DNA of 60,256 nucleotides from an uncultured Gammaproteobacteria bacterium (GCA_938075585.1 CALJHG010000006.1:1-60256), one strand, 5' to 3'. Counted from the first letter of the stretch, positions 43,489 to 52,316 are shown. Made by a program: numbers and translations. Notes: generated from the sequence alone by a model not told the origin.

Positions 43489-43551
43489 GCGTTAGAGTCT
43501 GCGTAGCGTTAAGGCATCATTCTCTCCGCATTAGCAACATATAATTAATCT

Positions 43552-44562
43552 ATGGAATATCAAGCAATGGTTAAACCAGTTATCGGTATCTTAGGCGGGA
43601 GCGGGTTCGTCGGTAGTTATCTCTCAAATGAACTAATAAAAAACGGTTATGCCGTGCGGATAATCACAAGAAAAAGAGAAAATGCTCGGCACCTCTGGCT
43701 TCTTCCGCAAAGTGAAATCAAGGTGACCAAAACTTTTACAAAAGAAGCATTGAGTCAAATACTCGATGGCTGTGTCGCGGTAGTAAATCTTATTGGGATC
43801 CTGAATGAAAAATGGGATAACGGGAAAGGATTTAAAGCGGTGCACACCGATATTACTGAAAATTTATTGGAGGCCTGCAAGCGCCTAGATATCCCGCAGT
43901 TATTACAAATAACCGCGCTAAACGCAAATAAATCTGACGCGAGCTATTATTTAAACTCAAAAAATGCGGCTGAGGCAATATTATTAGCGACTAAGGCCGA
44001 AGAAAGTGCCAAAGCTAATCAAAACGGAAAGGCTACCAGCCTACCTAAGGTGACTATAATCCGGCCATCAGTGATCTTTGGTCCAAGGGACAGCTTTACG
44101 AATCGTTTTCATACACTATTAAAATTCGCACCCCCAATATTTCCTCTAGCTATGGGGCACACCAGACTGCAGCCTATTTATGTAGGGGATGTTGTGAACA
44201 CCATACTTAAGATACTACAAAACCCACAAGTGCAGCGGGAAGCCTTTGACATAGCCGGGCCTGAAATACTAACCCTGAAAGAAATTGTTGAATACATAGC
44301 AAAACTGACTGGCTATAGAACAAAAATCCTTGCTCTAGGTGGAGGCCTATCCGCAATACAGGCTAATATTATGCAATACTGTCCAGGTAAGCCGTTCTCA
44401 AGAGATAATCTTCGCTCTCTTCAAGTTGAATCCATCTGCACTGATGAGAATGGACTTTCGCAACTAGATATCATTCCCACCAGTATGGATTCAATAGTGC
44501 CAGGATATTTGGCGAAAAAAAGCAGCCGGTTTGCGTACTACAAGTTTCGCGATAGAACCTGA
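43552..44562 (+). CDS. NAD(P)-binding NDUFA9-like atypical SDR
   Basis: A 336-residue Rossmann protein with GILGGSGFVGSYL (nucleotide-binding turn), NLIGILNE, an active-site-like YYLNSKNAAEA and IRPSVIFGPRDSFTNRF, followed by IYVGDVV and FDIAGPEILTLKEIV. This is the complex-I NDUFA9-like group of atypical short-chain dehydrogenases found next to cca or hemH-like genes in several proteobacteria. Its catalytic role in bacteria is not settled. It is 38 bases before cca on the same strand. Confidence 0.87.
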   Translation: MEYQAMVKPVIGILGGSGFVGSYLSNELIKNGYAVRIITRKRENARHLWLLPQSEIKVTKTFTKEALSQILDGCVAVVNLIGILNEKWDNGKGFKAVHTDITENLLEACKRLDIPQLLQITALNANKSDASYYLNSKNAAEAILLATKAEESAKANQNGKATSLPKVTIIRPSVIFGPRDSFTNRFHTLLKFAPPIFPLAMGHTRLQPIYVGDVVNTILKILQNPQVQREAFDIAGPEILTLKEIVEYIAKLTGYRTKILALGGGLSAIQANIMQYCPGKPFSRDNLRSLQVESICTDENGLSQLDIIPTSMDSIVPGYLAKKSSRFAYYKFRDRT

Positions 44563-44600
44563 TTATGATGCATATAAAGAGATAGCCAGTTACGACTTAC

Positions 44601-45791
44601 ATGAAGATTTACAAAGTAGGCGGTGCCGTTAGAGACTCGCTGTTAAAAAGAAGTCCAGAAGATACGGATTGGGTTGTAGTAGGAGCCAATGAAAACTACT
44701 TACTAAAAATGGGGTTTGATCGGGTAGGAAAAGACTTCCCTGTGTTCCTCCACCCTCATACCAAAGAAGAGTACGCGCTAGCACGACTGGAAAGAAAAAC
44801 TGGTGAAGGTTACCTTGGTTTTGAAACGACAACCCATGAGTCAGTCACTTTAGAAGAAGATTTATCGAGAAGAGACTTCACCATAAATGCTATGGCGTCG
44901 GATGAATTAGGTAATATAATCGATCCATACGGTGGACTTAATGACTTGAGGAAATGTATCCTCAGGCATGTAACCGAAGCGTTTTTAGAAGACCCCTTAA
45001 GGATTCTGCGTGGCGCAAGATTTGCAGCTAAACTTAATTTTTCCGTTGCGGATGAGACGATCGCCATAATGATGGAAATGGTGGCTAAAGACCAACTCTC
45101 AGAATTAAAAGCGGAGAGAATTTGGTCCGAATTTAAGAGAGCTATAGTCACAGATCATCCACTGGTATTTTTCAAGGTGCTAGCACAATGTCGAGCGTTA
45201 CCAAACCTATTACCAGAATTCAGCCCGCTTTTTGGGAAGTTTTTTAATGGAGAATCTCATTCACAGGATACAAAAATTCTGTCGCTGCTAGATAGAAAGG
45301 ATAGAATCGAACGCGACCCGGAGCTAGTTTTTGCCATTATCTGCCGAGCCTTATTTTTATATAACCAAGAAAATGGAGAGCTCACTTCCAGCCAAATAAG
45401 CTCTTTTTGCGATCGATTAAAGGTACCAAAAAAATTCAAAACTATCGCTAAAAGAGCCAGCGCCTTTAAGCTTATAAAAAAAGAATTTAGAACGCGGTTA
45501 GGCAATGAAATTATACGTTTACTCGATGCAGTTGGCGGCTTTAAAAATGACTACTTATTTTCGAAGCTATTGCTCCTATATGAACTTGAACTAGAAACCA
45601 AACGAGATACCCATAGCTATGTTTCTGCGAAAGAACTTCTGGCGGTAAAAAATGCCATAAAAAACATGGATAACAATGATTTGATCCAGAAAAATTTCAG
45701 TGGAGAGTCGTTCGCCGAGCAGCTCAAAACTAGGAGAATAGCACTCGCTAATGATATGCTTGCTCTGTCTGCCAGAGCTCACGGAGTCTAG
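44601..45791 (+). CDS. cca: tRNA nucleotidyltransferase (CCA-adding enzyme)
   Basis: A 396-residue class-II CCA enzyme. The nucleotidyltransferase domain shows KVGGAVRDSLL, the metal aspartates in EDTDWVVV, EYALARLERK and RRDFTINAMA; then the neck motif GGLNDLRKCILRHV, DPLRILRGARFAAKL and SELKAERIW. The C-terminal region lacks an obvious HD phosphatase motif, making it slightly shorter than the E. coli enzyme. Its last 44 bases overlap the end of the convergent uppP-msrA gene. Confidence 0.95.
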   Translation: MKIYKVGGAVRDSLLKRSPEDTDWVVVGANENYLLKMGFDRVGKDFPVFLHPHTKEEYALARLERKTGEGYLGFETTTHESVTLEEDLSRRDFTINAMASDELGNIIDPYGGLNDLRKCILRHVTEAFLEDPLRILRGARFAAKLNFSVADETIAIMMEMVAKDQLSELKAERIWSEFKRAIVTDHPLVFFKVLAQCRALPNLLPEFSPLFGKFFNGESHSQDTKILSLLDRKDRIERDPELVFAIICRALFLYNQENGELTSSQISSFCDRLKVPKKFKTIAKRASAFKLIKKEFRTRLGNEIIRLLDAVGGFKNDYLFSKLLLLYELELETKRDTHSYVSAKELLAVKNAIKNMDNNDLIQKNFSGESFAEQLKTRRIALANDMLALSARAHGV

Positions 45792-47124
45792 AGTCACGAC
45801 CGCATTGGTATCTGTATAATTTATATCTAACTGGATTATTTAGATAGTAGTTTTGATGGTAGGACTCTGCAGGATAAAACTGTACAGCAGGTCTTATGGC
45901 GGTAACAATCTTATTATTTGGGAATCGAAAGTTCTGTAATTCTTCTAATTGGCGGTTCGTCTCGCTCTTTTCTTCCTGGTTTGAAAAATACACCACACTC
46001 ACGTACTGCTGCCCCCGATCACAAAACTGTCCTCCTGGATCAAACGGATCAATATTTTTCCAATAAACCTCTAAAAGTTGAGCGAACGAAATTTCTGATG
46101 AGTCGTAAGTTACCCTAATAGCCTCTACGTGACGTGTGTAGCCTTTTGCTACTTCGTTATAAGTTGCATTTTCCTTAGACCCTCCAATATAGCCTACCGT
46201 AGTAGCATTTACGCCGATCACCGAATCAAAAGGTTCTTCTAGACACCAAAAACAACCCCCAGCAAAAATAGCTGATTTGGTATTTTGTATCTGATCTTCC
46301 ACACTCACAGCATGAATTGAGGTGGAATTCATTGAAAATACGATTATAAAAAGTCCTAGAATAAGTCGGTATAAGATAAAGGGTAACATTCCAACCCTAT
46401 CTAGTAGTCGAATAAAATAATAAATCCCCCCATAGGCAAAAATAGCTGATAACGCAGTCATAGTTCCTAACGTAAGCCATTGTCCAGGGCTGATAACAGA
46501 ACTGTTAGCTACAATTTCGTAAACGACAGCCGCCAGTATTGTCGGGATTCCTAGTAAAAATGAAAACCTAACCGCACTTTCACGAGAAAAACCGAGCAAA
46601 AGAGCTGCCGATATTGTGACTCCCGAGCGGGAAGTTCCAGGTATAAGAGCAAGGGTTTGGATCATCCCAATAGATATCGCATCTCTCCAATTCATACTAT
46701 CTAAAAGTCGACTTTTACTGCCAACAGCATCCGAGGCCCAAAGAACTCCCCCGAATACGATGGTCATTACCCCTATTACATAAACAGATCTAAGTTCGGC
46801 CGCTATAAAATCATGAAATACTAAGCCAGAAAGTACTATTGGCAATGTGGCAACGATTAAACAAATAGAAAGAAATTTATCGCCACATCGTATGTCTTTC
46901 CGTTTCTTTGGGAACCATGAGTAGCACAGCCTATTAATATCTTTTCGAAAATAAACACATACCGCAATCAGGGATCCTAAATGAGCAGCGATATCAAGAC
47001 TCAGTCCTTGGTCGGTCCACGTGGTAAATTTAGCTACTAAAATCAAATGGGCGCTACTTGATACGGGTAAGAACTCAGTAACACCCTGAACAAAAGCTAA
47101 CGTTACTAGTTGTAGAAAAGTCAT
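45748..47124 (-). CDS. uppP: Fusion of undecaprenyl-diphosphate phosphatase (UppP) and methionine sulfoxide reductase A
   Basis: One uninterrupted 458-residue frame. Residues 1 to about 265 are a complete UppP/BacA: QGVTEFLPVSSSAHL near residue 13-27, the catalytic IPGTSRSG (161-168, Arg166) and the last helix MLPFILYRLILGLFIIV. Residues about 283-458 are a complete MsrA: GCFWC with the catalytic Cys291, GYIGGS, FDPGGQFCDRGQQYVSVVYF and a C-terminal Cys441. UppP recycles C55-PP for peptidoglycan; MsrA repairs oxidised methionine. The joining segment also reads as a signal peptide (basic-hydrophobic, then SIHA), and an ATG at 46389 with AGGG five bases upstream could give MsrA alone. It is two bases from midA. 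Confidence 0.92.
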   Translation of the reverse strand: MTFLQLVTLAFVQGVTEFLPVSSSAHLILVAKFTTWTDQGLSLDIAAHLGSLIAVCVYFRKDINRLCYSWFPKKRKDIRCGDKFLSICLIVATLPIVLSGLVFHDFIAAELRSVYVIGVMTIVFGGVLWASDAVGSKSRLLDSMNWRDAISIGMIQTLALIPGTSRSGVTISAALLLGFSRESAVRFSFLLGIPTILAAVVYEIVANSSVISPGQWLTLGTMTALSAIFAYGGIYYFIRLLDRVGMLPFILYRLILGLFIIVFSMNSTSIHAVSVEDQIQNTKSAIFAGGCFWCLEEPFDSVIGVNATTVGYIGGSKENATYNEVAKGYTRHVEAIRVTYDSSEISFAQLLEVYWKNIDPFDPGGQFCDRGQQYVSVVYFSNQEEKSETNRQLEELQNFRFPNNKIVTAIRPAVQFYPAESYHQNYYLNNPVRYKLYRYQCGRDSRLRELWQTEQAYH

Positions 47125-47126
47125 TT

Positions 47127-48305
47127 TTACCCCAACCTAAAGCGTTCGTTGTCGGCAAATCCAGACATGTTCTTTTCGAGCCGATAAGAACATGCCATGA
47201 ACTTAAAACTCTCACCCATCTGGGAGGGTAAAATTAATCGCTTCGCCTCTTGTGCTACTCTGTAAGCATCAACGCTGTCGCCGACACTCAACGTCGCAAT
47301 GTGATCACCTAGCTTGTTACCTATTAAAAACTTTGCCTGAGAGGTAAAGCCATCGACGGCGAATCCTGCGGATAATGCGCATTCAGCTAAGTAAGAAAAA
47401 TTAACCGACGTGGTGATGTCCTGAAGACCTACGGCGAAGAAGGGGTTATCGTTCAAATGATGCTTAAAGTAGCATCGTAAAGTACCGTCACACCTATCTA
47501 GGTGAAAAAAATCCTGATTAACATATCCATAATCTGCGACTAAAAGTATCCCACGTTTCATAAATTTCTTGAATTGCTCGAACCATATACCTTGTGTCTC
47601 AACATGCTCCGTTGTGTAGCCTTCCGGATAGTTCGACATCTGATCACGTATCAATTCTGGTATGACGGAACATTCTATTATCTCCCAGATGAAATTTTCG
47701 CCATCATAAGCCACCCCCAGTTCCTTTATTTCGCCACGCTGAATAGTAAATCGCTTAGCGGGCATAGCGTCAAATACTTCATTTGCTATAGCAACACCAA
47801 AAAAACCTTCACTAGGACAAGTTGTGTACCACTTAATTTTATCAGCCAATCGGGAGTTGATTTTCGACAGCCTAATTTTTTGTCTCTGTGAAAGATGTGG
47901 ACTCGGCTCTATAATGGAATAATTAAAATTGTCCACTGAAATTTTCCCATCGAAATAACGTATAATCGTGTCCGCGAGGGCGCCTGTCCCAGCTCCAAAT
48001 TCCGTAATCGCCACATCATTTTCATCCAAAATTTCGGCGCATTGCTCGGCAATACAAAAGCCAAAAAGATCACCGCTCTCGGGTGCGGTCACAAAGTCAC
48101 CTTTGGCACCAAAAATCTCTTGTCCAGCGACATAATAACCTAGTGAATCGGCATATAGCGCTAGAGACATGAAACGATCAAAAGGAATTACTTGTTGTCT
48201 AGTAGCTCCAATTTCACTCGAAATTAAGTGCGTGAGTTTCCGAGAACGCTCTAGACCTTTTGGCGAGATATCTTGTAAGCTAAAAGTCTGATCTGAATTT
48301 TTCAT
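47127..48305 (-). CDS. MidA-like class I SAM-dependent methyltransferase (DUF185)
   Basis: A 392-residue protein of the MidA/NDUFAF7 family: IPFDRFMSLALYADSLGYYV, FGAKGDFVTAPESGDLFGFCIAEQ, the SAM site ITEFGAGTGALADTI, IANEVFDAMPAKRF and VADYGYVNQDFF. The human counterpart methylates an arginine of complex I; the bacterial substrate is not known. It is separated from the uppP-msrA start by only two bases, so both are likely in one transcript. Confidence 0.9.
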   Translation of the reverse strand: MKNSDQTFSLQDISPKGLERSRKLTHLISSEIGATRQQVIPFDRFMSLALYADSLGYYVAGQEIFGAKGDFVTAPESGDLFGFCIAEQCAEILDENDVAITEFGAGTGALADTIIRYFDGKISVDNFNYSIIEPSPHLSQRQKIRLSKINSRLADKIKWYTTCPSEGFFGVAIANEVFDAMPAKRFTIQRGEIKELGVAYDGENFIWEIIECSVIPELIRDQMSNYPEGYTTEHVETQGIWFEQFKKFMKRGILLVADYGYVNQDFFHLDRCDGTLRCYFKHHLNDNPFFAVGLQDITTSVNFSYLAECALSAGFAVDGFTSQAKFLIGNKLGDHIATLSVGDSVDAYRVAQEAKRLILPSQMGESFKFMACSYRLEKNMSGFADNERFRLG

Positions 48306-48352
48306 CTAATTCCAGCACACATCATGCATAATAATTTTGGGGGAGGAAAAAA

Positions 48353-49099
48353 ATTAATACTAAAATAGTTCAACCTGTGGCGCTAATCACTGGCGCTGCC
48401 AAAAGAGTCGGTGCCGCGATAGCGCAACAACTTCACGCGGACGGGTACCAAATCGCTATACACCATCATACATCGATCGACGAGGCGTATCAGCTCGAAG
48501 AAGATTTAAATAAAAAACGTCCAAACTCAGCCTTTATTATAAAACAAGATCTAGCGGAAAAAAATGCGGCAAATAAACTCATAAAAATGGTAGTCAATAA
48601 GACCGGCCAAATAAATCTGCTAGTCAATAATGCTTCTATCTTTTTGGAAACACCCTTGGAACAAAGTAAAAGCGTCGAGAATTTATGGGATCTTTTACAC
48701 GCCATTAACGCGCGAATACCATATTTTTTGTCATTAGAAGCAATACCTTTTTTGCGTGAATCGCAAGGCTCTATTGTAAATATTACAGATATTCACTCAG
48801 AGAAACCCAGAAAAAACTACTCTGCCTATTGCTCGTCTAAAGCAGCATTAGTAGCTGTATCTAACTCTCTCGCCCTTGATTTAGCGCCCGATATAAGGGT
48901 CAACTGCGTAGCTCCTGGTGCCATTCTTTGGGCTTCGACCGAGAACCGCGCGGTACAAGATGACGCAATAGGATCAACACCGTTAGCTAGAATTGGTAAT
49001 CCGTTCGATATTGCGCAAGCCGTCAGCTATCTAGCAAAAGCAGAATATGTTACTGGCCACGTACTTAATGTTGATGGGGGGCGAACTCTTAATACCTAA
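48353..49099 (+). CDS. folM: Short-chain dehydrogenase, pteridine reductase (FolM)-like
   Basis: A classical SDR: ALITGAAKRVGAAIA (cofactor loop with the basic residue of pteridine reductases), IAIHHHTS, LLVNNASIF, catalytic YSAYCSSKAA and VNCVAPGAILW, VTGHVLNVDGG at the end. Such enzymes reduce dihydrofolate or dihydromonapterin with NADPH, and folK and folB lie nearby. Start: no ATG precedes the first strand. GGGGGAGG at 48339-48346 points to an ATT at 48353, six bases downstream, giving eight more residues (INTKIVQP) than the GTG at 48377, which lies 30 bases from that site. I prefer ATT, but GTG remains possible. Confidence 0.85.
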   Translation: MNTKIVQPVALITGAAKRVGAAIAQQLHADGYQIAIHHHTSIDEAYQLEEDLNKKRPNSAFIIKQDLAEKNAANKLIKMVVNKTGQINLLVNNASIFLETPLEQSKSVENLWDLLHAINARIPYFLSLEAIPFLRESQGSIVNITDIHSEKPRKNYSAYCSSKAALVAVSNSLALDLAPDIRVNCVAPGAILWASTENRAVQDDAIGSTPLARIGNPFDIAQAVSYLAKAEYVTGHVLNVDGGRTLNT

Positions 49100-49109
49100 A
49101 TTAGCACTA

Positions 49110-49637
49110 CTATATCTTTGCCTCAATCGGAATAAAAGCTTCGACAAACCATGTATCCGCCACTTCTGCGAACCACCAAGTCTGCTCATCTATAATCTCA
49201 ACTAGTGCTCCGGTATCTATCTCATAGAAGGAAATTTTTGCCACAACCCGCGCTTCTCTGCCGCCGTCAGAAATAAAGCTACTCAGCACTGTATAGCTAT
49301 GGATACGATATAAAAAGACACTCTCACCCAGTGGAGCCACTTTTCTGCCATCGCGGTGCTTCACCCATCTATAGGCTTCTCGAAAGTATCCATATTTCAA
49401 ATTTTTTACATAACTTGAAACTGTTTTTTCAAATTCAGCTAATTTCTTATCGGTTTTATTTTGGCCCAAAAACTTAAAAGATGGTGAATGTGCCACGAAT
49501 TCTTCCTCGAGCAAGCCCCCGACATAATCCACACTAGTGCAACTTGCTGTCATCAGCGCTATCGCCACTAAAAGATAGTGCTTCTTGCAAAAATATAGAC
49601 AGCAGGTTAGCTGGCGCACCAAATCGCTAAAACACAT
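49110..49637 (-). CDS. Putative lipoprotein of unknown function
   Basis: A 175-residue product I do not recognise. It has a basic, hydrophobic signal (KKHYLLVAIALMTASC) with a plausible lipobox ending at Cys33, preceded by a long cysteine-rich start (LTCCLYFC) that suggests a later start, for example the GTG at codon 8. The rest is soluble, with FREAYRWVKHRDGRKVAPLG and a C-terminal beta-rich part (ARVVAKISFYEIDTGALVEII, DTWFVEAFIP) that could be an NTF2-like or similar small fold. It overlaps folK by 11 bases and is likely co-transcribed with folK and folB. Confidence 0.65.
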   Translation of the reverse strand: MCFSDLVRQLTCCLYFCKKHYLLVAIALMTASCTSVDYVGGLLEEEFVAHSPSFKFLGQNKTDKKLAEFEKTVSSYVKNLKYGYFREAYRWVKHRDGRKVAPLGESVFLYRIHSYTVLSSFISDGGREARVVAKISFYEIDTGALVEIIDEQTWWFAEVADTWFVEAFIPIEAKI

Positions 49638-50136
49638 CTGAAATTTCCTGCAATCGAGGTGATAATTTCTTTATTTTTTTTAATGTCATCGACAGGTCGA
49701 TCTGAGCATCAGGATGGATCCAAGAAGGGTACAGGTTAGCCAGCGGCCCAATGAAATAACTCGTTCTTAAGATGAAACTATAATCCAAACAGTATTCGAC
49801 TTTCGAATCTAACGAACTGTCCGCCAATAAAAAAACCAAATCTAAATCGATAGGGATCTCGTGCGATAGAGAACCTGATTGATGCCGGCCACAACACCTT
49901 TCGATATGTTTTAGCTTCGCTATTAAGTTTGAGTAAGATAGGAAACAGTGGAAACTAACCGCAAAATTCCAATACTTTAGCTCTTTACCGCCAGATAGAT
50001 CATGACTTTCATATAGAACTGATCGACTAATACAAGTAAATTCCCGATTCAACTTCTGCATGCAGGCCTTAATGTTTTCAGCATGCGAGACATTTGTCCC
50101 AATTAAAATACATGCTTTTTTCTCGGAATTATTCAG
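49627..50136 (-). CDS. folK: 2-amino-4-hydroxy-6-hydroxymethyldihydropteridine pyrophosphokinase (HPPK), CTG start
   Basis: HPPK of 169 residues. The first strand KKACILIGTNVSHAENI, equivalent to the usual LALGSNLGD-AN, is present in frame but lies upstream of the first ATG (50061). Conserved parts follow: IPIDLDLVFL (metal aspartates) and IGPLANLYPSW. Between the in-frame TGA upstream and that strand there is no ATG, GTG or TTG. A CTG at 50136-50134 overlaps the folB stop as CTGA, the same geometry as an ATGA coupled start, and is chosen here. The enzyme passes pyrophosphate from ATP to the pterin made by FolB. Confidence 0.85.
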   Translation of the reverse strand: MNNSEKKACILIGTNVSHAENIKACMQKLNREFTCISRSVLYESHDLSGGKELKYWNFAVSFHCFLSYSNLIAKLKHIERCCGRHQSGSLSHEIPIDLDLVFLLADSSLDSKVEYCLDYSFILRTSYFIGPLANLYPSWIHPDAQIDLSMTLKKIKKLSPRLQEISDVF

Positions 50137-50489
50137 AATTTTTCGCCACGCTCAATTACTATACCGACCTCAAAGACCTCTGATAAAACACCGCGTTTTC
50201 CGATAGTCAACTTCACCCACCTCACACTAAACTCACTTAATATGATCTCGGAAATCTTCTCGGCGAGACTTTCCACCAGCTGAAATTCGGTAGACTTAGC
50301 ATATTCAATCACGCGATCGCTGACCGCTTTGTAATCAACTGTGTCAGAAAGGTCATCAGATTTAGCAGCGTCGGTAATATCCGCACCTAGCTCTAAGTTC
50401 AGGATCAAGTTTTGCCTTATATGACGCTCCCATTCCCATACCCCAATGAGAACATCCACTTGTAAGTCACGAAGATATATTATGTCCAT
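50133..50489 (-). CDS. folB: Dihydroneopterin aldolase
   Basis: A 118-residue FolB/FolX fold protein: IIYLRDLQVDVLIGVWEWERHIRQNLILNLEL, then DYKAVSDRV and FQLVESLAEKISEIIL containing the conserved Glu, with Lys in TIGKRGV at the active site. It cleaves dihydroneopterin to the HPPK substrate. The stop TGA overlaps the CTG start proposed for folK. It is divergent from plsY. Confidence 0.94.
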   Translation of the reverse strand: MDIIYLRDLQVDVLIGVWEWERHIRQNLILNLELGADITDAAKSDDLSDTVDYKAVSDRVIEYAKSTEFQLVESLAEKISEIILSEFSVRWVKLTIGKRGVLSEVFEVGIVIERGEKF

Positions 50490-50577
50490 AAGTCTCTTGA
50501 AGTTCGCAAAAGTAAGATAGTATCAAACTTCAAAGTCTCTTGGGTGCAATTGTTTAAATTAGGTTAATATTTGCATT

Positions 50578-51177
50578 ATGATAATAATCCTTTCAGTCAA
50601 CATTTTCGCCTACCTACTGGGTTCAATTTCAAGCGCCATTGTCGTAAGCAAATTATTCAAAGTCGCTGATCCAAGGGAAATAGGGTCTGGCAATCCCGGA
50701 ACTACCAATATTCTGCGTTATGCTGGGAAAACAGCCGCTGCTCTGACCCTAATTGGCGATGTCTCAAAAGGAATAATCCCGATAGCTATAGGACATAAGC
50801 TAGGTTTTACGGCGGAGATACTTTCTGTAATTGGACTGTGCTCGCTTATAGGGCACATTTACCCGGTTTTCTATCATTACAAGGGCGGTAAAGGGATCGC
50901 TACGTTTATTGGTATTTTAGTCGCCTTGAATTGGTTGCTGGCATGTTGCTTTGTCCTTACATGGTTAGCAACTGCATTGTTTACCCGCTATTCCTCATTA
51001 TCTGCACTCCTAGCAATAACGGTAACGCCTATGGCCGCCTATATCATAGAAGTTCCTACTACAATGCTGATTGTGCTGACTTGCTGCTCAATAATTATAT
51101 GTGTCCATCACAAAAAAAATATATTAAATCTGGTGAAGGGTGATGAGAAAAAAATAGGCCAGAAGGCCGATCTATAA
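50578..51177 (+). CDS. plsY: Acyl-phosphate:glycerol-3-phosphate acyltransferase PlsY
   Basis: A 199-residue membrane protein with five or so helices and the three PlsY motifs: GSISSAIVVSKLF, SGNPGTTNILRYAG and GHIYPVFYHYKGGKGIAT. It transfers acyl groups from acyl-phosphate to glycerol-3-phosphate, the first step of phospholipid synthesis; PlsC encoded at 28.8 kb does the second. It converges on tsaD with ten bases between. Confidence 0.96.
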   Translation: MIIILSVNIFAYLLGSISSAIVVSKLFKVADPREIGSGNPGTTNILRYAGKTAAALTLIGDVSKGIIPIAIGHKLGFTAEILSVIGLCSLIGHIYPVFYHYKGGKGIATFIGILVALNWLLACCFVLTWLATALFTRYSSLSALLAITVTPMAAYIIEVPTTMLIVLTCCSIIICVHHKKNILNLVKGDEKKIGQKADL

Positions 51178-51187
51178 GCTGCCCTAA

Positions 51188-52210
51188 TCATGGCATGGGA
51201 GGACTCATCTCTGATAGTGGCCATCGAGCTTTAACCTGATCCTCGAGAGTGTCTGATTCCCCCGCTACCATCCGGCAATAACCAGCAAAAGCGATCATAG
51301 CTCCATTATCTGTCGTGAACTGCATGGAAGGAAAAAAAACTTCACTTGCCAGATCTTGGCATACACTCTCTAAGCGTCGTTTAATTGCCTTATTCGCACT
51401 CACGCCTCCAGCAACCACTAATTTACGCACCCCTGTTTGCTCTATTGCACGCCGACATTTTACGGAAAGGACATCAACTACAGAATCACTAAAAGCACGA
51501 CATATGTCAGCACGATTTAATTCTATATCTCGAAGATTAGTGATAGTAGTCATTACATGGGTTTTAAGACCACTAAAACTGAAGTCTAAGCCGGGCCGAT
51601 TAATCATCGGCCTAGGAAATGTAAATGCTGATGAGTCGCCCTCTTTCGCTAAAGCCTCAACAATAGGGCCTCCTGGGTAACCTAACCCAAGCATTTTCGA
51701 AACTTTATCAAAGGCCTCTCCCACCGCATCATCGAGAGACTCTCCTAAAATCTCATACTCACCCAGGCTGCGCGCATGTACTAATAGTGTGTGCCCGCCA
51801 GATACTAGTAGAGCTAAAAATGGCATTTCTAGACCTTCTCTACCATCTAGCATTGAAGCCAACAGGTGTCCTTCCATGTGATTGATCGCGAGAGACGGAA
51901 CATCTAACGCCCACGCTAGCGACCGCGCAAAGCCCGCACCAACCAAAAGCGCTCCAGCCAACCCCGGACCAGCCGTATAGGCAATACCGTCCAAAGCCTT
52001 TACATCTAAATCCGCTTTCTCTAAAGCATCCTCCATGAGTGAACCTACTTTGCGAATATGGTCCCTAGATGCTAACTCAGGAACCACTCCGCCGTACTTG
52101 GCATGAGTCTTCACCTGACTAAATAAAATATCAGCTAAAAGGCCGCGTTCGCTATCATAAATAGCCACCCCTGTCTCGTCACAGGAAGTTTCAATACCCA
52201 AAATTTTCAT
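51188..52210 (-). CDS. tsaD: tRNA threonylcarbamoyltransferase TsaD
   Basis: A 340-residue ASKHA protein: [19 protein letters not shown] at the start, the metal-binding HMEGH (His111, His115), [28 protein letters not shown] and [12 protein letters not shown]. With TsaB, TsaE and TsaC it makes t6A37 in ANN-decoding tRNAs. The frame opens at 52222 but the usual start is the Met at 52210. It is divergent from rpsU, the standard arrangement. Confidence 0.97.
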   Translation of the reverse strand: MKILGIETSCDETGVAIYDSERGLLADILFSQVKTHAKYGGVVPELASRDHIRKVGSLMEDALEKADLDVKALDGIAYTAGPGLAGALLVGAGFARSLAWALDVPSLAINHMEGHLLASMLDGREGLEMPFLALLVSGGHTLLVHARSLGEYEILGESLDDAVGEAFDKVSKMLGLGYPGGPIVEALAKEGDSSAFTFPRPMINRPGLDFSFSGLKTHVMTTITNLRDIELNRADICRAFSDSVVDVLSVKCRRAIEQTGVRKLVVAGGVSANKAIKRRLESVCQDLASEVFFPSMQFTTDNGAMIAFAGYCRMVAGESDTLEDQVKARWPLSEMSPPMP

Positions 52211-52316
52211 TATATTTAGCACCCAAAGTATCTAAAAGCGTGACTTACGAACGAATTATAGTTATATTTCGCCAGCTTTAGTAAAAATAATCAACGCAGT
52301 AGGAAACATAAAAAGC

